A DNA stretch of 64,000 nucleotides from Pseudomonas sp. CC120222-01a (lineage in GTDB: Bacteria > Pseudomonadota > Gammaproteobacteria > Pseudomonadales > Pseudomonadaceae): assembly GCF_003097235.1 (NCBI RefSeq), contig NZ_QEQQ01000001.1, positions 310,001 to 374,000 on the forward strand, written 5' to 3'. This document shows positions 16,097 through 25,120 of the stretch, one piece after another (the first letter of the stretch is position 1; each line of letters opens with the position of its first letter). Below the pieces are notes generated by a model. The model ran no database searches. It was not told the DNA's origin and saw only the letters and a list, made by a program, of their open reading frames with translations. The translations under genes were made by a program, and so were the position numbers.

Positions 16097-18685
16097 TCAA
16101 GCGGTCGCTTCGAGGAAGTCCTGGGCAAAGCGCTGCAGCACCCCGCCCGCCTCATAGATCGACACTTCCTCGGCAGTGTCCAGGCGGCAGGTCACCGGCA
16201 CCTCGACACGCTCGCCATTGCGTCGCGTCACCACCAGGGTCAGCGTCGCCCGTGGCTTGCGCTCGCCGAGCACGTCATAGGTCTCGCTGCCGTCCAGGCC
16301 CAGGGTCTTGCGGTCGGTGCCCGGCTTGAACTCCAGTGGCAACACGCCCATGCCCACCAGGTTGGTGCGGTGAATGCGCTCGAAGCCCTCGGCGACGATC
16401 GCCTCGACACCGGCCAGGCGCACGCCCTTGGCCGCCCAGTCACGGGACGAGCCTTGGCCATAGTCGCCACCGGCGACGATGATCAGCGGCTGCTTACGCT
16501 CCATGTAGGTCTCGATGGCCTCCCACATGCGGGTCACCTTGCCTTCCGGCTCGATGCGCGCCAGCGAGCCCTGCTTCACGCTGCCGTCGTCCTTGCGCAC
16601 CATTTCGTTGAACAGCTTAGGGTTGGCGAAGGTGGCGCGCTGCGCGGTCAGGTGGTCACCACGGTGGGTGGCGTAGGAGTTGAAGTCCTCTTCCGGCAGG
16701 CCCATCTTCGCCAGGTATTCACCTGCGGCGCTGTCCAGCAGGATGGCGTTGGACGGCGACAGGTGGTCGGTGGTGATGTTGTCCGGCAGTACCGCCAGCG
16801 GGCGCATGCCGCGCAGGGTACGCTCGCCGGCCAGGGCGCCCTCCCAGTAGGGCGGGCGGCGGATATAGGTGCTCATCGGGCGCCAGTCGTACAGTGGCGC
16901 GACTTTCGGCCCGCGGTCTTCCTCGATGGCGAACATCGGGATATAGACCTTGCGGAACTGCTCCGGCTTGACCGCCGCACGCACGACCGCGTCGATTTCC
17001 TCGTCGCTCGGCCAGATGTCCTTGAGGCGGATTTCCTTGCCGTCGACCACGCCCAGCACGTCCTTTTCGATGTCGAAGCGGATGGTGCCGGCAATCGCGT
17101 AGGCCACCACCAGCGGCGGCGAGGCGAGGAACGCCTGCTTGGCGTAAGGGTGGATACGCCCGTCGAAGTTGCGGTTGCCCGACAGCACGGCGGTGGCGTA
17201 CAGGTCACGGTCGATGATTTCCTGCTGAATCACCGGGTCCAGTGCGCCGGACATGCCGTTGCAGGTGGTGCAGGCGAACGCGACGATGCCGAAGCCCAGT
17301 TGCTCCAGTTCCTTTTCCAGCCCGGCTTCTTCCAGGTACAGCTGCACGGCCTTGGAGCCGGGTGCCAGCGACGACTTGACCCACGGCTTGCGGTTGAGGC
17401 CGAGCTTATTGGCATTGCGCGCCAGCAGGCCGGCGGCAATCACGTTGCGCGGGTTGCTGGTGTTGGTGCAGCTGGTGATGGCGGCGATGATCACCGCACC
17501 GTCCGGCATCTGCCCCGGCACTTCTTCCCAGGCATCGGCGATGCCCTTGGCTGCCAGGTCGCTGGTAGCGACGCGGGCGTGCGGGTTGGACGGGCCGGCC
17601 ATGTTGCGCACCACGCTCGACAGGTCGAAGCTCAGGGTACGTTCGTATTCGGCCTTGGCCAGGCTGTCGGCCCACAGGCCGGCGACCTTGGCGTAGGTTT
17701 CCACCAGTTGCACCTGCTGATCATCGCGGCCGGTCAGCTTGAGGTAGTCGATGGTCTGCTGGTCGATGGCGAACATCGCAGCGGTGGCACCGTATTCCGG
17801 GGCCATGTTGGAGATCGTGGCGCGGTCGCCCAGGGTCAGGGCGCGGGCGCCTTCGCCATGGAACTCGAGGTAGGCGCCGACCACTTTCTGCTTGCGCAGG
17901 AATTCGGTCAGGGCCAGCACCAGGTCGGTGGCGGTGATGTTCGGTGCCAGCTTGCCGGTCAGCTCGACGCCGACAATTTCCGGCAGGCGCATCCACGAGG
18001 CACGGCCCAGCATGACGTTTTCAGCTTCCAGGCCGCCGACCCCAATGGCGATCACGCCCAGGGCGTCGACATGCGGGGTGTGGCTGTCGGTGCCGACGCA
18101 GGTGTCCGGGTAGGCCACGCCGCGGTCGCTGTGGATGACCGGCGACATCTTCTCCAGGTTGATCTGGTGCATGATGCCGTTGCCAGGCTGGATCACGTCG
18201 ACGTTCTTGAACGCCTTCTTGGTCCAGTTGATGAAATGGAAACGGTCTTCGTTACGGCGGTCTTCGATGGCGCGGTTCTTTTCGAACGCCTGCGGGTCGA
18301 AGCCACCGCACTCCACGGCCAGGGAGTGGTCGACAATCAGTTGCACCGGCACCACCGGGTTGACCTGGGCCGGGTCACCGCCCTTGTCGGCGATGGCATC
18401 ACGCAAGCCGGCGAGGTCGACCAGGGCGGTCTGGCCGAGGATGTCATGGCACACCACGCGAGCCGGGAACCAGGGGAAGTCGAGGTCGCGCTTGCGCTCG
18501 ATCAGCTGGCCCAGCGAGGCGTCGAGGGTGGCTGGGTCGCAGCGGCGCACCAGGTTTTCGGCCAACACGCGGGAGGTATACGGCAGGCTGTCGTAGGCAC
18601 CGGGCTTGATGGCCTCGACGGCAGCGCGGGCATCGAAGTAGTCCAGGGCTGTGCCTGGCAGGTTCTTGCGGTAGGCAATGTTCAT
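16097..18685 (-). CDS. acnD: Fe/S-dependent 2-methylisocitrate dehydratase AcnD
   Basis: 862 residues from the ATG at 18685 (MNIAYRKNLPGTALDYFDAR). A GTG seven codons earlier keeps the frame but adds residues not expected in the family. It has the AcnA-type domain order with Fe-S ligands in ITSCTNTSNP and FACTTCNGMSGAL, the DSHTPHVDALGV motif, and a C-terminal swivel domain GGDYGQGSSRDWAAKG. AcnD dehydrates 2-methylcitrate and requires PrpF, encoded immediately downstream. It is separated from prpC by 165 bases carrying a REP pair. Confidence 0.92.
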   Translation of the reverse strand: MNIAYRKNLPGTALDYFDARAAVEAIKPGAYDSLPYTSRVLAENLVRRCDPATLDASLGQLIERKRDLDFPWFPARVVCHDILGQTALVDLAGLRDAIADKGGDPAQVNPVVPVQLIVDHSLAVECGGFDPQAFEKNRAIEDRRNEDRFHFINWTKKAFKNVDVIQPGNGIMHQINLEKMSPVIHSDRGVAYPDTCVGTDSHTPHVDALGVIAIGVGGLEAENVMLGRASWMRLPEIVGVELTGKLAPNITATDLVLALTEFLRKQKVVGAYLEFHGEGARALTLGDRATISNMAPEYGATAAMFAIDQQTIDYLKLTGRDDQQVQLVETYAKVAGLWADSLAKAEYERTLSFDLSSVVRNMAGPSNPHARVATSDLAAKGIADAWEEVPGQMPDGAVIIAAITSCTNTSNPRNVIAAGLLARNANKLGLNRKPWVKSSLAPGSKAVQLYLEEAGLEKELEQLGFGIVAFACTTCNGMSGALDPVIQQEIIDRDLYATAVLSGNRNFDGRIHPYAKQAFLASPPLVVAYAIAGTIRFDIEKDVLGVVDGKEIRLKDIWPSDEEIDAVVRAAVKPEQFRKVYIPMFAIEEDRGPKVAPLYDWRPMSTYIRRPPYWEGALAGERTLRGMRPLAVLPDNITTDHLSPSNAILLDSAAGEYLAKMGLPEEDFNSYATHRGDHLTAQRATFANPKLFNEMVRKDDGSVKQGSLARIEPEGKVTRMWEAIETYMERKQPLIIVAGGDYGQGSSRDWAAKGVRLAGVEAIVAEGFERIHRTNLVGMGVLPLEFKPGTDRKTLGLDGSETYDVLGERKPRATLTLVVTRRNGERVEVPVTCRLDTAEEVSIYEAGGVLQRFAQDFLEATA

Positions 18686-18732
18686 ATCGTTATCAGGCTC
18701 GGTCACGGTATTCGGTGTGCAGGTCTGGCCCT

Positions 18733-18838
18733 GGGGGGCGCTGCGCGCCCCTTTCGCGACGCAAGGCCGCTCCCACAGGGACTGCGCCGCACCTGTGGGA
18801 GCGGCCTTGCGTCGCGAAAGGGCTGCGCAGCAGCCCCG
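18733..18838. repeat. REP pair between prpC and acnD
   Basis: Inverted arms CGCGACGCAAGGCCGCTCCCACAG (starts near 18756) and its complement (18792-18821), flanked by a second dyad GCTGCGCGCCCC...GCTGCGCAGCAGCCCC. It lies within the operon between two co-directional genes. Confidence 0.85.
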
Positions 18839-18850
18839 GCGATTTATGAG

Positions 18851-19978
18851 TCAGCGCTGTTCGATCGGCACGAACTGGCGCTGTTCGACGCCGACATACT
18901 CGGCGCTCGGGCGGATGATGCGGTTGTTGGCGCGCTGTTCGAACACGTGCGCGGCCCAGCCGGTCAGGCGCGAGCAGACGAAGATCGGGGTGAACAGCTT
19001 GGTCGGGATGCCCATGAAGTGATACGCCGAGGCATGGTAGAAGTCGGCGTTGGGGAACAGGCGTTTCTGCTCCCACATGGTCTTGTCGATGGCTTCGGAA
19101 ACCGGGTACAGGACCGTGTCACCCACCTGGTCGGCCAGCTGCTTCGACCAACCCTTGATCACCTCGTTACGCGGGTCGGACTCTTTGTAGATCGCGTGGC
19201 CGAAGCCCATGATCTTGTCCTTGCGCTCGAGCATGCGCAGCAGTTCGGCGGTGGCCTCCTGCGGGCTCTGGAAGCGCTCGATCAGTTCCATCGCCGCTTC
19301 GTTGGCACCACCGTGCAGCGGGCCGCGTAGCGAGCCGATGGCAGCAGTGACGCAGGAATACAGGTCGGACAGGGTCGAGGCGCAGACCCGTGCGGTGAAG
19401 GTCGAGGCGTTGAACTCGTGCTCGGCGTAGAGGATCAGCGACACGTTCATCACCTTGACGTGCAGCTCGCTCGGCTTCTTGCCGTGCAGCAGGTGCAGGA
19501 AGTGGCCGCCGAGGGTGTCTTCGTCGCTGGTGCAGTCGATGCGCACGCCGTGGTGGGTGAAGCGGTACCAGTAGCACATCACCGCCGGGAACAGCGCCAG
19601 CAGGCGGTCGGTCTTCTCGCGCTGGGCGTCGAAGGTCAGCTCGGGCTCCAGGGTACCCAGCACCGAGCAACCGGTGCGCATCACGTCCATCGGGTGGGCA
19701 TCGCGCGGGATGCGCTCGAGCACTTCCTTCAGCGCCTGCGGCAGGTCACGCAGGCCCTTGAGCTTGCGCTTGTAGTCGGCCAGTTCGGCCTTGCTTGGCA
19801 GCTCGCCGTACAGCAGCAGGTAGGCGACTTCTTCGAATTCGGCACCGGCGGCCAGGTCACGGACGTCGTAGCCACGATAGGTCAGGCCTGCACCGGCCTG
19901 GCCAACGGTCGACAGTGCGGTCTGGCCGGCCACCTGGCCGCGCAGGCCAGCGCCACTGAGTACTTTTGCTTCGGCCAT
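18851..19978 (-). CDS. prpC: 2-methylcitrate synthase PrpC
   Basis: 375 residues, the length of short citrate-synthase-like PrpC proteins. It condenses propionyl-CoA and oxaloacetate to 2-methylcitrate. Active-site features are GPLHGGANEAAMEL (catalytic His), GFGHAIYKESDPR (second His) and a later Asp in NADFYHASAYHFMGIP. It lacks the N-terminal extension of hexameric citrate synthases. It follows prpB by 62 bases in the same direction. Confidence 0.93.
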   Translation of the reverse strand: MAEAKVLSGAGLRGQVAGQTALSTVGQAGAGLTYRGYDVRDLAAGAEFEEVAYLLLYGELPSKAELADYKRKLKGLRDLPQALKEVLERIPRDAHPMDVMRTGCSVLGTLEPELTFDAQREKTDRLLALFPAVMCYWYRFTHHGVRIDCTSDEDTLGGHFLHLLHGKKPSELHVKVMNVSLILYAEHEFNASTFTARVCASTLSDLYSCVTAAIGSLRGPLHGGANEAAMELIERFQSPQEATAELLRMLERKDKIMGFGHAIYKESDPRNEVIKGWSKQLADQVGDTVLYPVSEAIDKTMWEQKRLFPNADFYHASAYHFMGIPTKLFTPIFVCSRLTGWAAHVFEQRANNRIIRPSAEYVGVEQRQFVPIEQR

Positions 19979-20040
19979 GGTGTTTCTCCTTTCTTGAATT
20001 TGTTATAGGAAGCGATCTGGCTAATTCGGGAGCGGTACGC

Positions 20041-20931
20041 TCAACCTTTCTTCTGCGCGAACAGCGCGTCGAGGCTCTGCTCGAAAGCGTGGTAACCAAT
20101 GGCATCGTAGAGCTCCATGCGGGTCTGCATGGTGTCGATCACGTTCTTCTGCGTGCCGTCGCGGCGCAATGCGGTGTAGACGTTTTCCGCCGCCTTGTTC
20201 ATGGCGCGGAACGCCGACAGCGGGTAAAGCACCAGCGACACGTCGACCGAGGCCAGTTCTTCGGTGGTGTACAGTGGTGTGGCGCCGAACTCGGTGATGT
20301 TGGCCAGGATCGGTGCCTGCACCCGGTCGGCGAAGGTCTTGTACATCGACAGTTCGGTGATGGCTTCCGGGAAGATCATGTCGGCACCCGCCTCGATGCA
20401 GGCAGCGGCACGGTCCAGGGCAGCGTTCAGGCCTTCCACCGCCAGGGCGTCGGTGCGCGCCATGATCACGAAGCTGTCATCGGTGCGGGCGTCCACTGCT
20501 GCCTTGATGCGGTCGACCATCTCCTGCTGGGTGACGATCTCCTTGTTCGGGCGATGGCCGCAGCGCTTGGCGCCGACCTGGTCCTCGATGTGGATGGCCG
20601 CAGCACCGAACTTGCACATCGAGCGCACAGTACGGGCGACGTTGAAGGCCGACGCACCGAAACCGGTGTCGACATCCACCAGCAGCGGCACGTCGCAGAC
20701 GTCGGTGATGCGGCGCACATCGGTCAGTACGTCATCCAGGCCACTGATGCCCAGGTCAGGCAGGCCCAGGGAGCCAGCGGCAACGCCGCCACCGGACAGG
20801 TAGATGGCCTTGAAACCGGCACGCTTGGCCAGCAGCGCATGGTTGGCGTTGATCGCGCCGACCACTTGCAGGGGGTGTTCGGCGGCAACGGCGTCGCGGA
20901 AACGCTGACCGGGGGTGCTCTTCACAGTCAT
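20041..20931 (-). CDS. prpB: 2-methylisocitrate lyase PrpB
   Basis: 296 residues of the ICL/PEPM superfamily. It cleaves 2-methylisocitrate to pyruvate and succinate. The KRCGH signature is present ([14 protein letters not shown]) with the Mg-binding VDVDTGFG motif and the [19 protein letters not shown]-terminal segment. The ATG overlaps the regulator stop codon by four bases, so it is translationally coupled to the GntR gene and the regulator is the first gene of the operon. Confidence 0.94.
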   Translation of the reverse strand: MTVKSTPGQRFRDAVAAEHPLQVVGAINANHALLAKRAGFKAIYLSGGGVAAGSLGLPDLGISGLDDVLTDVRRITDVCDVPLLVDVDTGFGASAFNVARTVRSMCKFGAAAIHIEDQVGAKRCGHRPNKEIVTQQEMVDRIKAAVDARTDDSFVIMARTDALAVEGLNAALDRAAACIEAGADMIFPEAITELSMYKTFADRVQAPILANITEFGATPLYTTEELASVDVSLVLYPLSAFRAMNKAAENVYTALRRDGTQKNVIDTMQTRMELYDAIGYHAFEQSLDALFAQKKG

Positions 20932-21644
20932 TTCTCACCTCGTGGGCTGTTGTTGTTGGCGTCCAGGTAGTGACGCTCGATGTTGCGCTTGGACGCGCCG
21001 ATGTGGCGGCGCATCAGGAGTTCGGCCAGTTCGCCGTCACGGTCGGCGATGGCATCGAGAATGCGGTGGTGTTCGGCAAAGGCCTGGCGCGGCCGGTTGG
21101 GCGTGGCGGAAAACTGGATGCGGTACATGCGCACCAGTTGGTACAGCTCGCCGCAGAGCATCTTGACCAGGGTCTGGTTGCCGCTGCCCTGGATGATCCG
21201 GTAATGGAAGTCGTAGTCGCCTTCCTGCTGGTAATAGCCAAGCCCGGCCTGGAAAGCGGCATCGCGCTCATGGGTATCGAGCACCCGACGCAGCTCATCG
21301 ATGTCGGCCTGGCTCATGCGCTCGGCCGCCAGGCGGCAGGCCATGCCTTCCAGCGATTCGCGGATTTCGTAGAGTTCGATCAGCTCGGCGTGATTGAGCG
21401 ACACCACCCGTGCGCCGACATGCGGCACGCGCACCAGCAGGCGCTGGCCCTCCAGCCGATGGATGGCCTCGCGCAGCGGGCCGCGGCTGATGCCATAGGT
21501 GCGCGCCAGCTCCGGCTCGGAGATCTTGCTGCCCGGGGCGATATCGCCCTTGACGATCGCCGCCTGGATGCGCCTGAAGACATTCTCGGACAAGGTTTCC
21601 GTTTCGTCTGACTCGACGGGGCTTGGGGTGGTGAGGTCCAGCAT
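20928..21644 (-). CDS. GntR/FadR-family regulator of the methylcitrate operon
   Basis: 238 residues: winged-helix domain about 15-85 ([21 protein letters not shown]...[20 protein letters not shown]) and an all-helical FCD effector domain about 90-230 with metal-binding type histidines. It leads the prp operon and overlaps prpB by four bases. It corresponds in context to PmiR of P. aeruginosa, a regulator that responds to 2-methylisocitrate; that identity is inferred from context. Two TGTCGACA sites flank its promoter and one covers its own start codon, so autoregulation is likely. Confidence 0.88.
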   Translation of the reverse strand: MLDLTTPSPVESDETETLSENVFRRIQAAIVKGDIAPGSKISEPELARTYGISRGPLREAIHRLEGQRLLVRVPHVGARVVSLNHAELIELYEIRESLEGMACRLAAERMSQADIDELRRVLDTHERDAAFQAGLGYYQQEGDYDFHYRIIQGSGNQTLVKMLCGELYQLVRMYRIQFSATPNRPRQAFAEHHRILDAIADRDGELAELLMRRHIGASKRNIERHYLDANNNSPRGEK

Positions 21645-21654
21645 ATTGTCGACA
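21643..21654. promoter_or_regulatory. Operator copy overlapping the GntR start codon
   Basis: The core TGTCGACA with flanking ATAT on the plus strand overlaps the start codon of the GntR gene (21642-21644) and its ribosome-binding region. It shares the TTGTCGACA core with the perfect site at 21718. This fits the TNGTNNNACNA pattern of FCD-type GntR regulators. Confidence 0.6.
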
Positions 21655-21675
21655 CCTTGCTAATCGCTTGAGCAG

Positions 21676-21704
21676 AAACTAGCGAATCAGAGGCGCACAG
21701 TCAA
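21676..21704 (-). promoter_or_regulatory. Promoter of the prp operon
   Basis: On the minus strand TTGACT (21699-21704), a 17-base spacer, then TAGTTT (21676-21681). It lies between the two TGTCGACA sites, which would place one operator above the -35 and one at the start codon. Confidence 0.6.
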
Positions 21705-21717
21705 AGAAAAAATGAAT

Positions 21718-21729
21718 ATTGTCGACAAT
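21718..21729. promoter_or_regulatory. Operator for the prp GntR regulator
   Basis: ATTGTCGACAAT is a perfect 12-bp palindrome 14 bases upstream of the -35 element of the prp promoter. It fits the half-site spacing of VanR/FadR-type GntR proteins and is repeated in core form at 21643-21654. Confidence 0.7.
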
Positions 21730-21944
21730 CGTCTAAGAACGAACTTACCCAGTGATGGCGTTGTCAGATCGCTTCACGCTGGCGTCAAGACGTCGGCGTG
21801 ATAGAATGCCGCGCCTCCAACGGGGTATCGATAGTGTATTTGTCATCAATTCATGTTGTTGACAGATGAACGAGGAAGCTTGCGCAGTCGTTGCCAGTCA
21901 CCTTTACCCCCGAACACTGCACAGCTAAGCACCGCGCCAGGACT

Positions 21945-22481
21945 ATGAGACTTACACCCGTACTATTGCTGTTATGCCTCACCCTGCTGCCGGCCCTTGG
22001 CCAGGCGGCGGGCAAGACCGTGTACGGTCTGAACGAATACGCCCGGCTCGGCGACCTCGACCTGGAAGTGGCCGCCAAGCTGGACACCGGGGCCAAGACC
22101 GCGTCGCTCAGTGCCCGCGACATCAAACGCTTCAAGCGCAACGGCGAAAGCTGGGTGCGCTTTTACCTGGCCATCGACGCCGCCCATTCGCACCCCATCG
22201 AACGCCCCCTGGCGCGCGTGAGCAAGATCAAGCGCCGCGCCGGCGACTATGATGCGGAATCCGGCAAGGCCTACACCGCCCGCCCGGTCATCGAACTTGA
22301 AATCTGCATGGGCCAGGCCCGGCGCACCATCGAAGTCAACCTCACCGACCGCAGCGCCTTCCAGTTCCCGCTGCTGATCGGCTCCGAGGCGCTCAAGCAC
22401 TTCGACGCGCTGGTCGACCCAAGCCTTAAATACGCGGCCGGCAAACCTGCCTGTGCCACCGACGCTCCCAAAGCAGAGTAA
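21945..22481 (+). CDS. Retropepsin-like aspartic protease (ATP-dependent zinc protease family, DUF785)
   Basis: 178 residues. A signal peptide (MRLTPVLLLLCLTLLPALGQAAG) directs it to the periplasm. The active-site motif LDTGAKTASLSA puts the catalytic Asp at residue 47, and the later PVIELEICMGQARRTIEVNLTDR and PLLIGSEAL strands complete the single-domain retropepsin fold. Family databases call it an ATP-dependent zinc protease, a name not supported by the motif. It starts a three-gene operon (5 bases before the transglutaminase-like gene). Upstream, 21730-21944 holds a TAGAAT-type -10 near 21801 and no gene. Confidence 0.8.
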   Translation: MRLTPVLLLLCLTLLPALGQAAGKTVYGLNEYARLGDLDLEVAAKLDTGAKTASLSARDIKRFKRNGESWVRFYLAIDAAHSHPIERPLARVSKIKRRAGDYDAESGKAYTARPVIELEICMGQARRTIEVNLTDRSAFQFPLLIGSEALKHFDALVDPSLKYAAGKPACATDAPKAE

Positions 22482-22486
22482 TCCCG

Positions 22487-24022
22487 ATGCGCTCTCTTAC
22501 CCTCCATCTGAAAGTCCTGATCACCGTGCTGGTGCTGCTCGGCGTGGCGGTCACGGCCTATCAGATCTTCGTGCTCGGCATCCCGGTGACCGAAGACGAG
22601 ACCGACGACCTGTGGAACATCGACGCCAAGGTCGAGTTCGTCGCCAGCTCCAAGGACCCGGTCAAGATCCAGATGTTCGTGCCGCCGCTGAACCGCGACT
22701 ACGTCAGCCTCAACGAGAGCTTCATCTCCAACAACTATGGGGTGAGCGTCAACCGCGCCGACGGCAACCGCAAGGTGACCTGGTCGGCACGCCGTGTCAG
22801 CGGCAACCAGACCCTGTACTACCGCCTGGTGCTGACCAAGCGCTACAGCAATGAAAAATCCACCATCAAGGGCCCGACCTTCCGCGACAGCCTGGCCATC
22901 GACGGCCCGGAGAAGATCGCCGCCGAAGCCCTGATGGCACCGATCCGCCAGCACTCGGCCGACGTCGAAACCTTTGTCAGCGAGACCATCAAGCGGGTCA
23001 ACAACCTCAACGACGACAACGTCAAGCTGCTGCTGGCCGGCGACACCTCGCCGATGAAGAAGGCCCAGGTCATCGACCTGCTGCTGTCGATCGCCCATGT
23101 ACCGATGGAAAAGGTCCACACCATCCGGCTGGTGGCCGACACCCCGCAAACGCCTGAACTGTGGCTGCGCAGCTTCAACGGCAACGACTGGCTGTACTTC
23201 AACCCGGATACCGGCGAGCAGGGCCTGCCGGCCGACCGCCTGCTGTGGTGGACCGGTGACGACAACCTGATCACCGTCGATGGCGGCAAGAAGGCCAACG
23301 TCACCTTCAGCATGAACAACAGCGAGATGAACGCCATCCGCCTGGCCAAGCTGACCGACGAGAACACCGACGCCGACTTCCTCGAGTACTCGCTGTACGG
23401 CCTGCCACTGCAGACCCAGCAAACCTTCATGATCATGGTGATGATCCCGATCGGCGTGCTGGTGATCCTGATCCTGCGTAACCTGATCGGCATCCAGACC
23501 CTGGGTACCTTCACCCCGGTGCTGATCGCCCTGGCCTTCCGCGAGACCCAACTGGGCTTCGGTATCGTGCTGTTCACGGTGATCACCGCGCTGGGCCTGT
23601 CGCTACGCTCGTACCTTGAACACCTGAAGCTGCAGATGCTGCCGCGCCTGTCGGTGGTGCTGACCTTCGTCGTGGTCCTGATTGCCGCCATCAGCCTGTT
23701 TAGCCACAAGCTGGGCCTGGAGCGCGGCCTGTCGGTGGCGCTGTTCCCGATGGTGATCCTGACCATGACCATCGAACGCCTGTCGATCACCTGGGAAGAG
23801 CGCGGCGGTGGCCATGCCATGAAAGTGGCGATCGGCACCCTGTTCGCCGCCTCCCTGGCGCACCTGCTGATGATGGTGCCGGAGCTGGTGTACTTCGTCT
23901 TCACCTTCCCGGCCGTGCTGCTGATCCTGGTGGGCTTCATGCTGGCAATGGGTCGCTACCGCGGCTACCGCCTGACCGAGCTCGTGCGTTTCAAGGCATT
24001 CCTGAAGAAGGCTGACGCCTGA
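22487..24022 (+). CDS. Inactive transglutaminase fused to 7 transmembrane segments
   Basis: 511 residues. A TM anchor lies at about 10-32, followed by an extracytoplasmic region to about 300 with a transglutaminase-like core (WLRSFNGNDWLYFNPDTGEQGLP) that lacks a recognisable Cys-His-Asp triad. From about 310 to 495 there are closely spaced hydrophobic helices (TFMIMVMIPIGVLVILIL, LSVVLTFVVVLIAAISLF, LAHLLMMVPELVYFVFTF). This matches the inactive-transglutaminase/7TM family that travels with ATP-grasp ligases. It overlaps the ATP-grasp gene by one base (TGATG). Its molecular role is not established; it may present or bind a peptide or glutamate-tailed substrate. Confidence 0.85.
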   Translation: MRSLTLHLKVLITVLVLLGVAVTAYQIFVLGIPVTEDETDDLWNIDAKVEFVASSKDPVKIQMFVPPLNRDYVSLNESFISNNYGVSVNRADGNRKVTWSARRVSGNQTLYYRLVLTKRYSNEKSTIKGPTFRDSLAIDGPEKIAAEALMAPIRQHSADVETFVSETIKRVNNLNDDNVKLLLAGDTSPMKKAQVIDLLLSIAHVPMEKVHTIRLVADTPQTPELWLRSFNGNDWLYFNPDTGEQGLPADRLLWWTGDDNLITVDGGKKANVTFSMNNSEMNAIRLAKLTDENTDADFLEYSLYGLPLQTQQTFMIMVMIPIGVLVILILRNLIGIQTLGTFTPVLIALAFRETQLGFGIVLFTVITALGLSLRSYLEHLKLQMLPRLSVVLTFVVVLIAAISLFSHKLGLERGLSVALFPMVILTMTIERLSITWEERGGGHAMKVAIGTLFAASLAHLLMMVPELVYFVFTFPAVLLILVGFMLAMGRYRGYRLTELVRFKAFLKKADA

Positions 24023-25002
24023 TGTTTGGCCTGATCAAGACCTGGAAAGCCCTGGAGGCCCGGGGCATCATGGGGATCAACCGGCGTAACGCGGACTACG
24101 TGCTGAAGTACAACAAGCGCAGCCTGTACCCGATCGTCGACGACAAGATCATCACCAAGGAGCGCGCCCTGGCCGCCGGCATCCATGTGCCGGAAATGTA
24201 CGGCATCATCGAGACCGAGAAGCAGATCGAGAAGCTTCACGAGATCATCGGCGGGCGCAACGACTTCGTCATCAAGCCGGCGCAGGGCGCTGGCGGTGAC
24301 GGCATCCTGGTGATCGCCGACCGCTTCGAAGACCGTTATCGCACGGTTTCCGGCAAGATCATCAGCCACGAGGAAATCGAGCACCAGGTGTCGAGCATCC
24401 TCACTGGCCTGTACTCGCTTGGCGGCCACCGTGACCGTGCGCTGATCGAATACCGGGTAACCCCGGACCAGATCTTCAAGAGCATCAGCTACGAGGGCGT
24501 GCCGGACATCCGCATCATCGTGCTGATGGGCTACCCGGTGATGGCCATGCTGCGCCTGCCGACCCGTCAGTCCGGCGGAAAAGCCAACCTGCACCAGGGC
24601 GCCATTGGCGTGGGCGTGGACCTGGCCACCGGCGTAACCCTGCGCGGCACCTGGCTGAACAACATCATCAGCAAGCACCCGGACACCACCAACGCAGTGG
24701 ACGGTGTACAGCTGCCGAACTGGGACGGCTTCATGAAACTCGCTGCCGGCTGCTACGAGCTGTGCGGGCTGGGCTATATCGGCGTGGACATGGTGCTGGA
24801 CCAGGACAAGGGGCCGTTGATTCTCGAACTCAACGCCCGCCCCGGCCTGAACATCCAGATCGCCAACGACACCGGGCTGACCCAGCGCACCCACGCCATC
24901 GAGGCGCACATCGAAGCACTGGCCAAGGAAGGGATCACCGAAGACGCCGAACAGCGTGTGCGGGTGACCCAGAACCTGTTCGGGCACGTGCATCCGCGCT
25001 GA
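24022..25002 (+). CDS. RimK-like ATP-grasp ligase (alpha-L-glutamate ligase-related)
   Basis: 326 residues, cytosolic. ATP-grasp features are DFVIKPAQGAGGDGILVI (ATP-binding lysine and glycine loop), an acidic metal-binding segment GPLILELNARPGLNIQIAN (Glu/Asn ligands) and a central VDMVLDQDKGP strand. Such enzymes form amide bonds to a carboxylate using ATP, often adding glutamate to a peptide or protein. The last gene of the retropepsin/transglutaminase-like/ATP-grasp operon. The acceptor is unknown. A GC hairpin without U-tract follows at 25012-25028. Confidence 0.85.
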   Translation: MFGLIKTWKALEARGIMGINRRNADYVLKYNKRSLYPIVDDKIITKERALAAGIHVPEMYGIIETEKQIEKLHEIIGGRNDFVIKPAQGAGGDGILVIADRFEDRYRTVSGKIISHEEIEHQVSSILTGLYSLGGHRDRALIEYRVTPDQIFKSISYEGVPDIRIIVLMGYPVMAMLRLPTRQSGGKANLHQGAIGVGVDLATGVTLRGTWLNNIISKHPDTTNAVDGVQLPNWDGFMKLAAGCYELCGLGYIGVDMVLDQDKGPLILELNARPGLNIQIANDTGLTQRTHAIEAHIEALAKEGITEDAEQRVRVTQNLFGHVHPR

Positions 25003-25011
25003 CGCCCCAAG

Positions 25012-25028
25012 GGCCCGCTTTGCGGGCC
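25012..25028. terminator. Short GC hairpin after the ATP-grasp operon
   Basis: GGCCCGC and GCGGGCC flank a TTT loop just past the ATP-grasp stop. No U-tract follows, so termination is uncertain. Confidence 0.35.
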
Positions 25029-25120
25029 AAACAGGATGTTTAATGTCGCCCCAAAGCTAGGCGCTTTTCCTACACAGGTCTACAATCGCCCTCCTCGCTT
25101 TTACATCGCCGTCCACACTG

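Noticed and set aside
16049..19330. A 1093-residue plus-strand reading frame covering acnD and prpC
   Set aside because: It is antisense to two well-recognised genes; the residue composition (His/Gln/Arg-rich runs) is typical of GC-rich shadow frames and no domain is visible.
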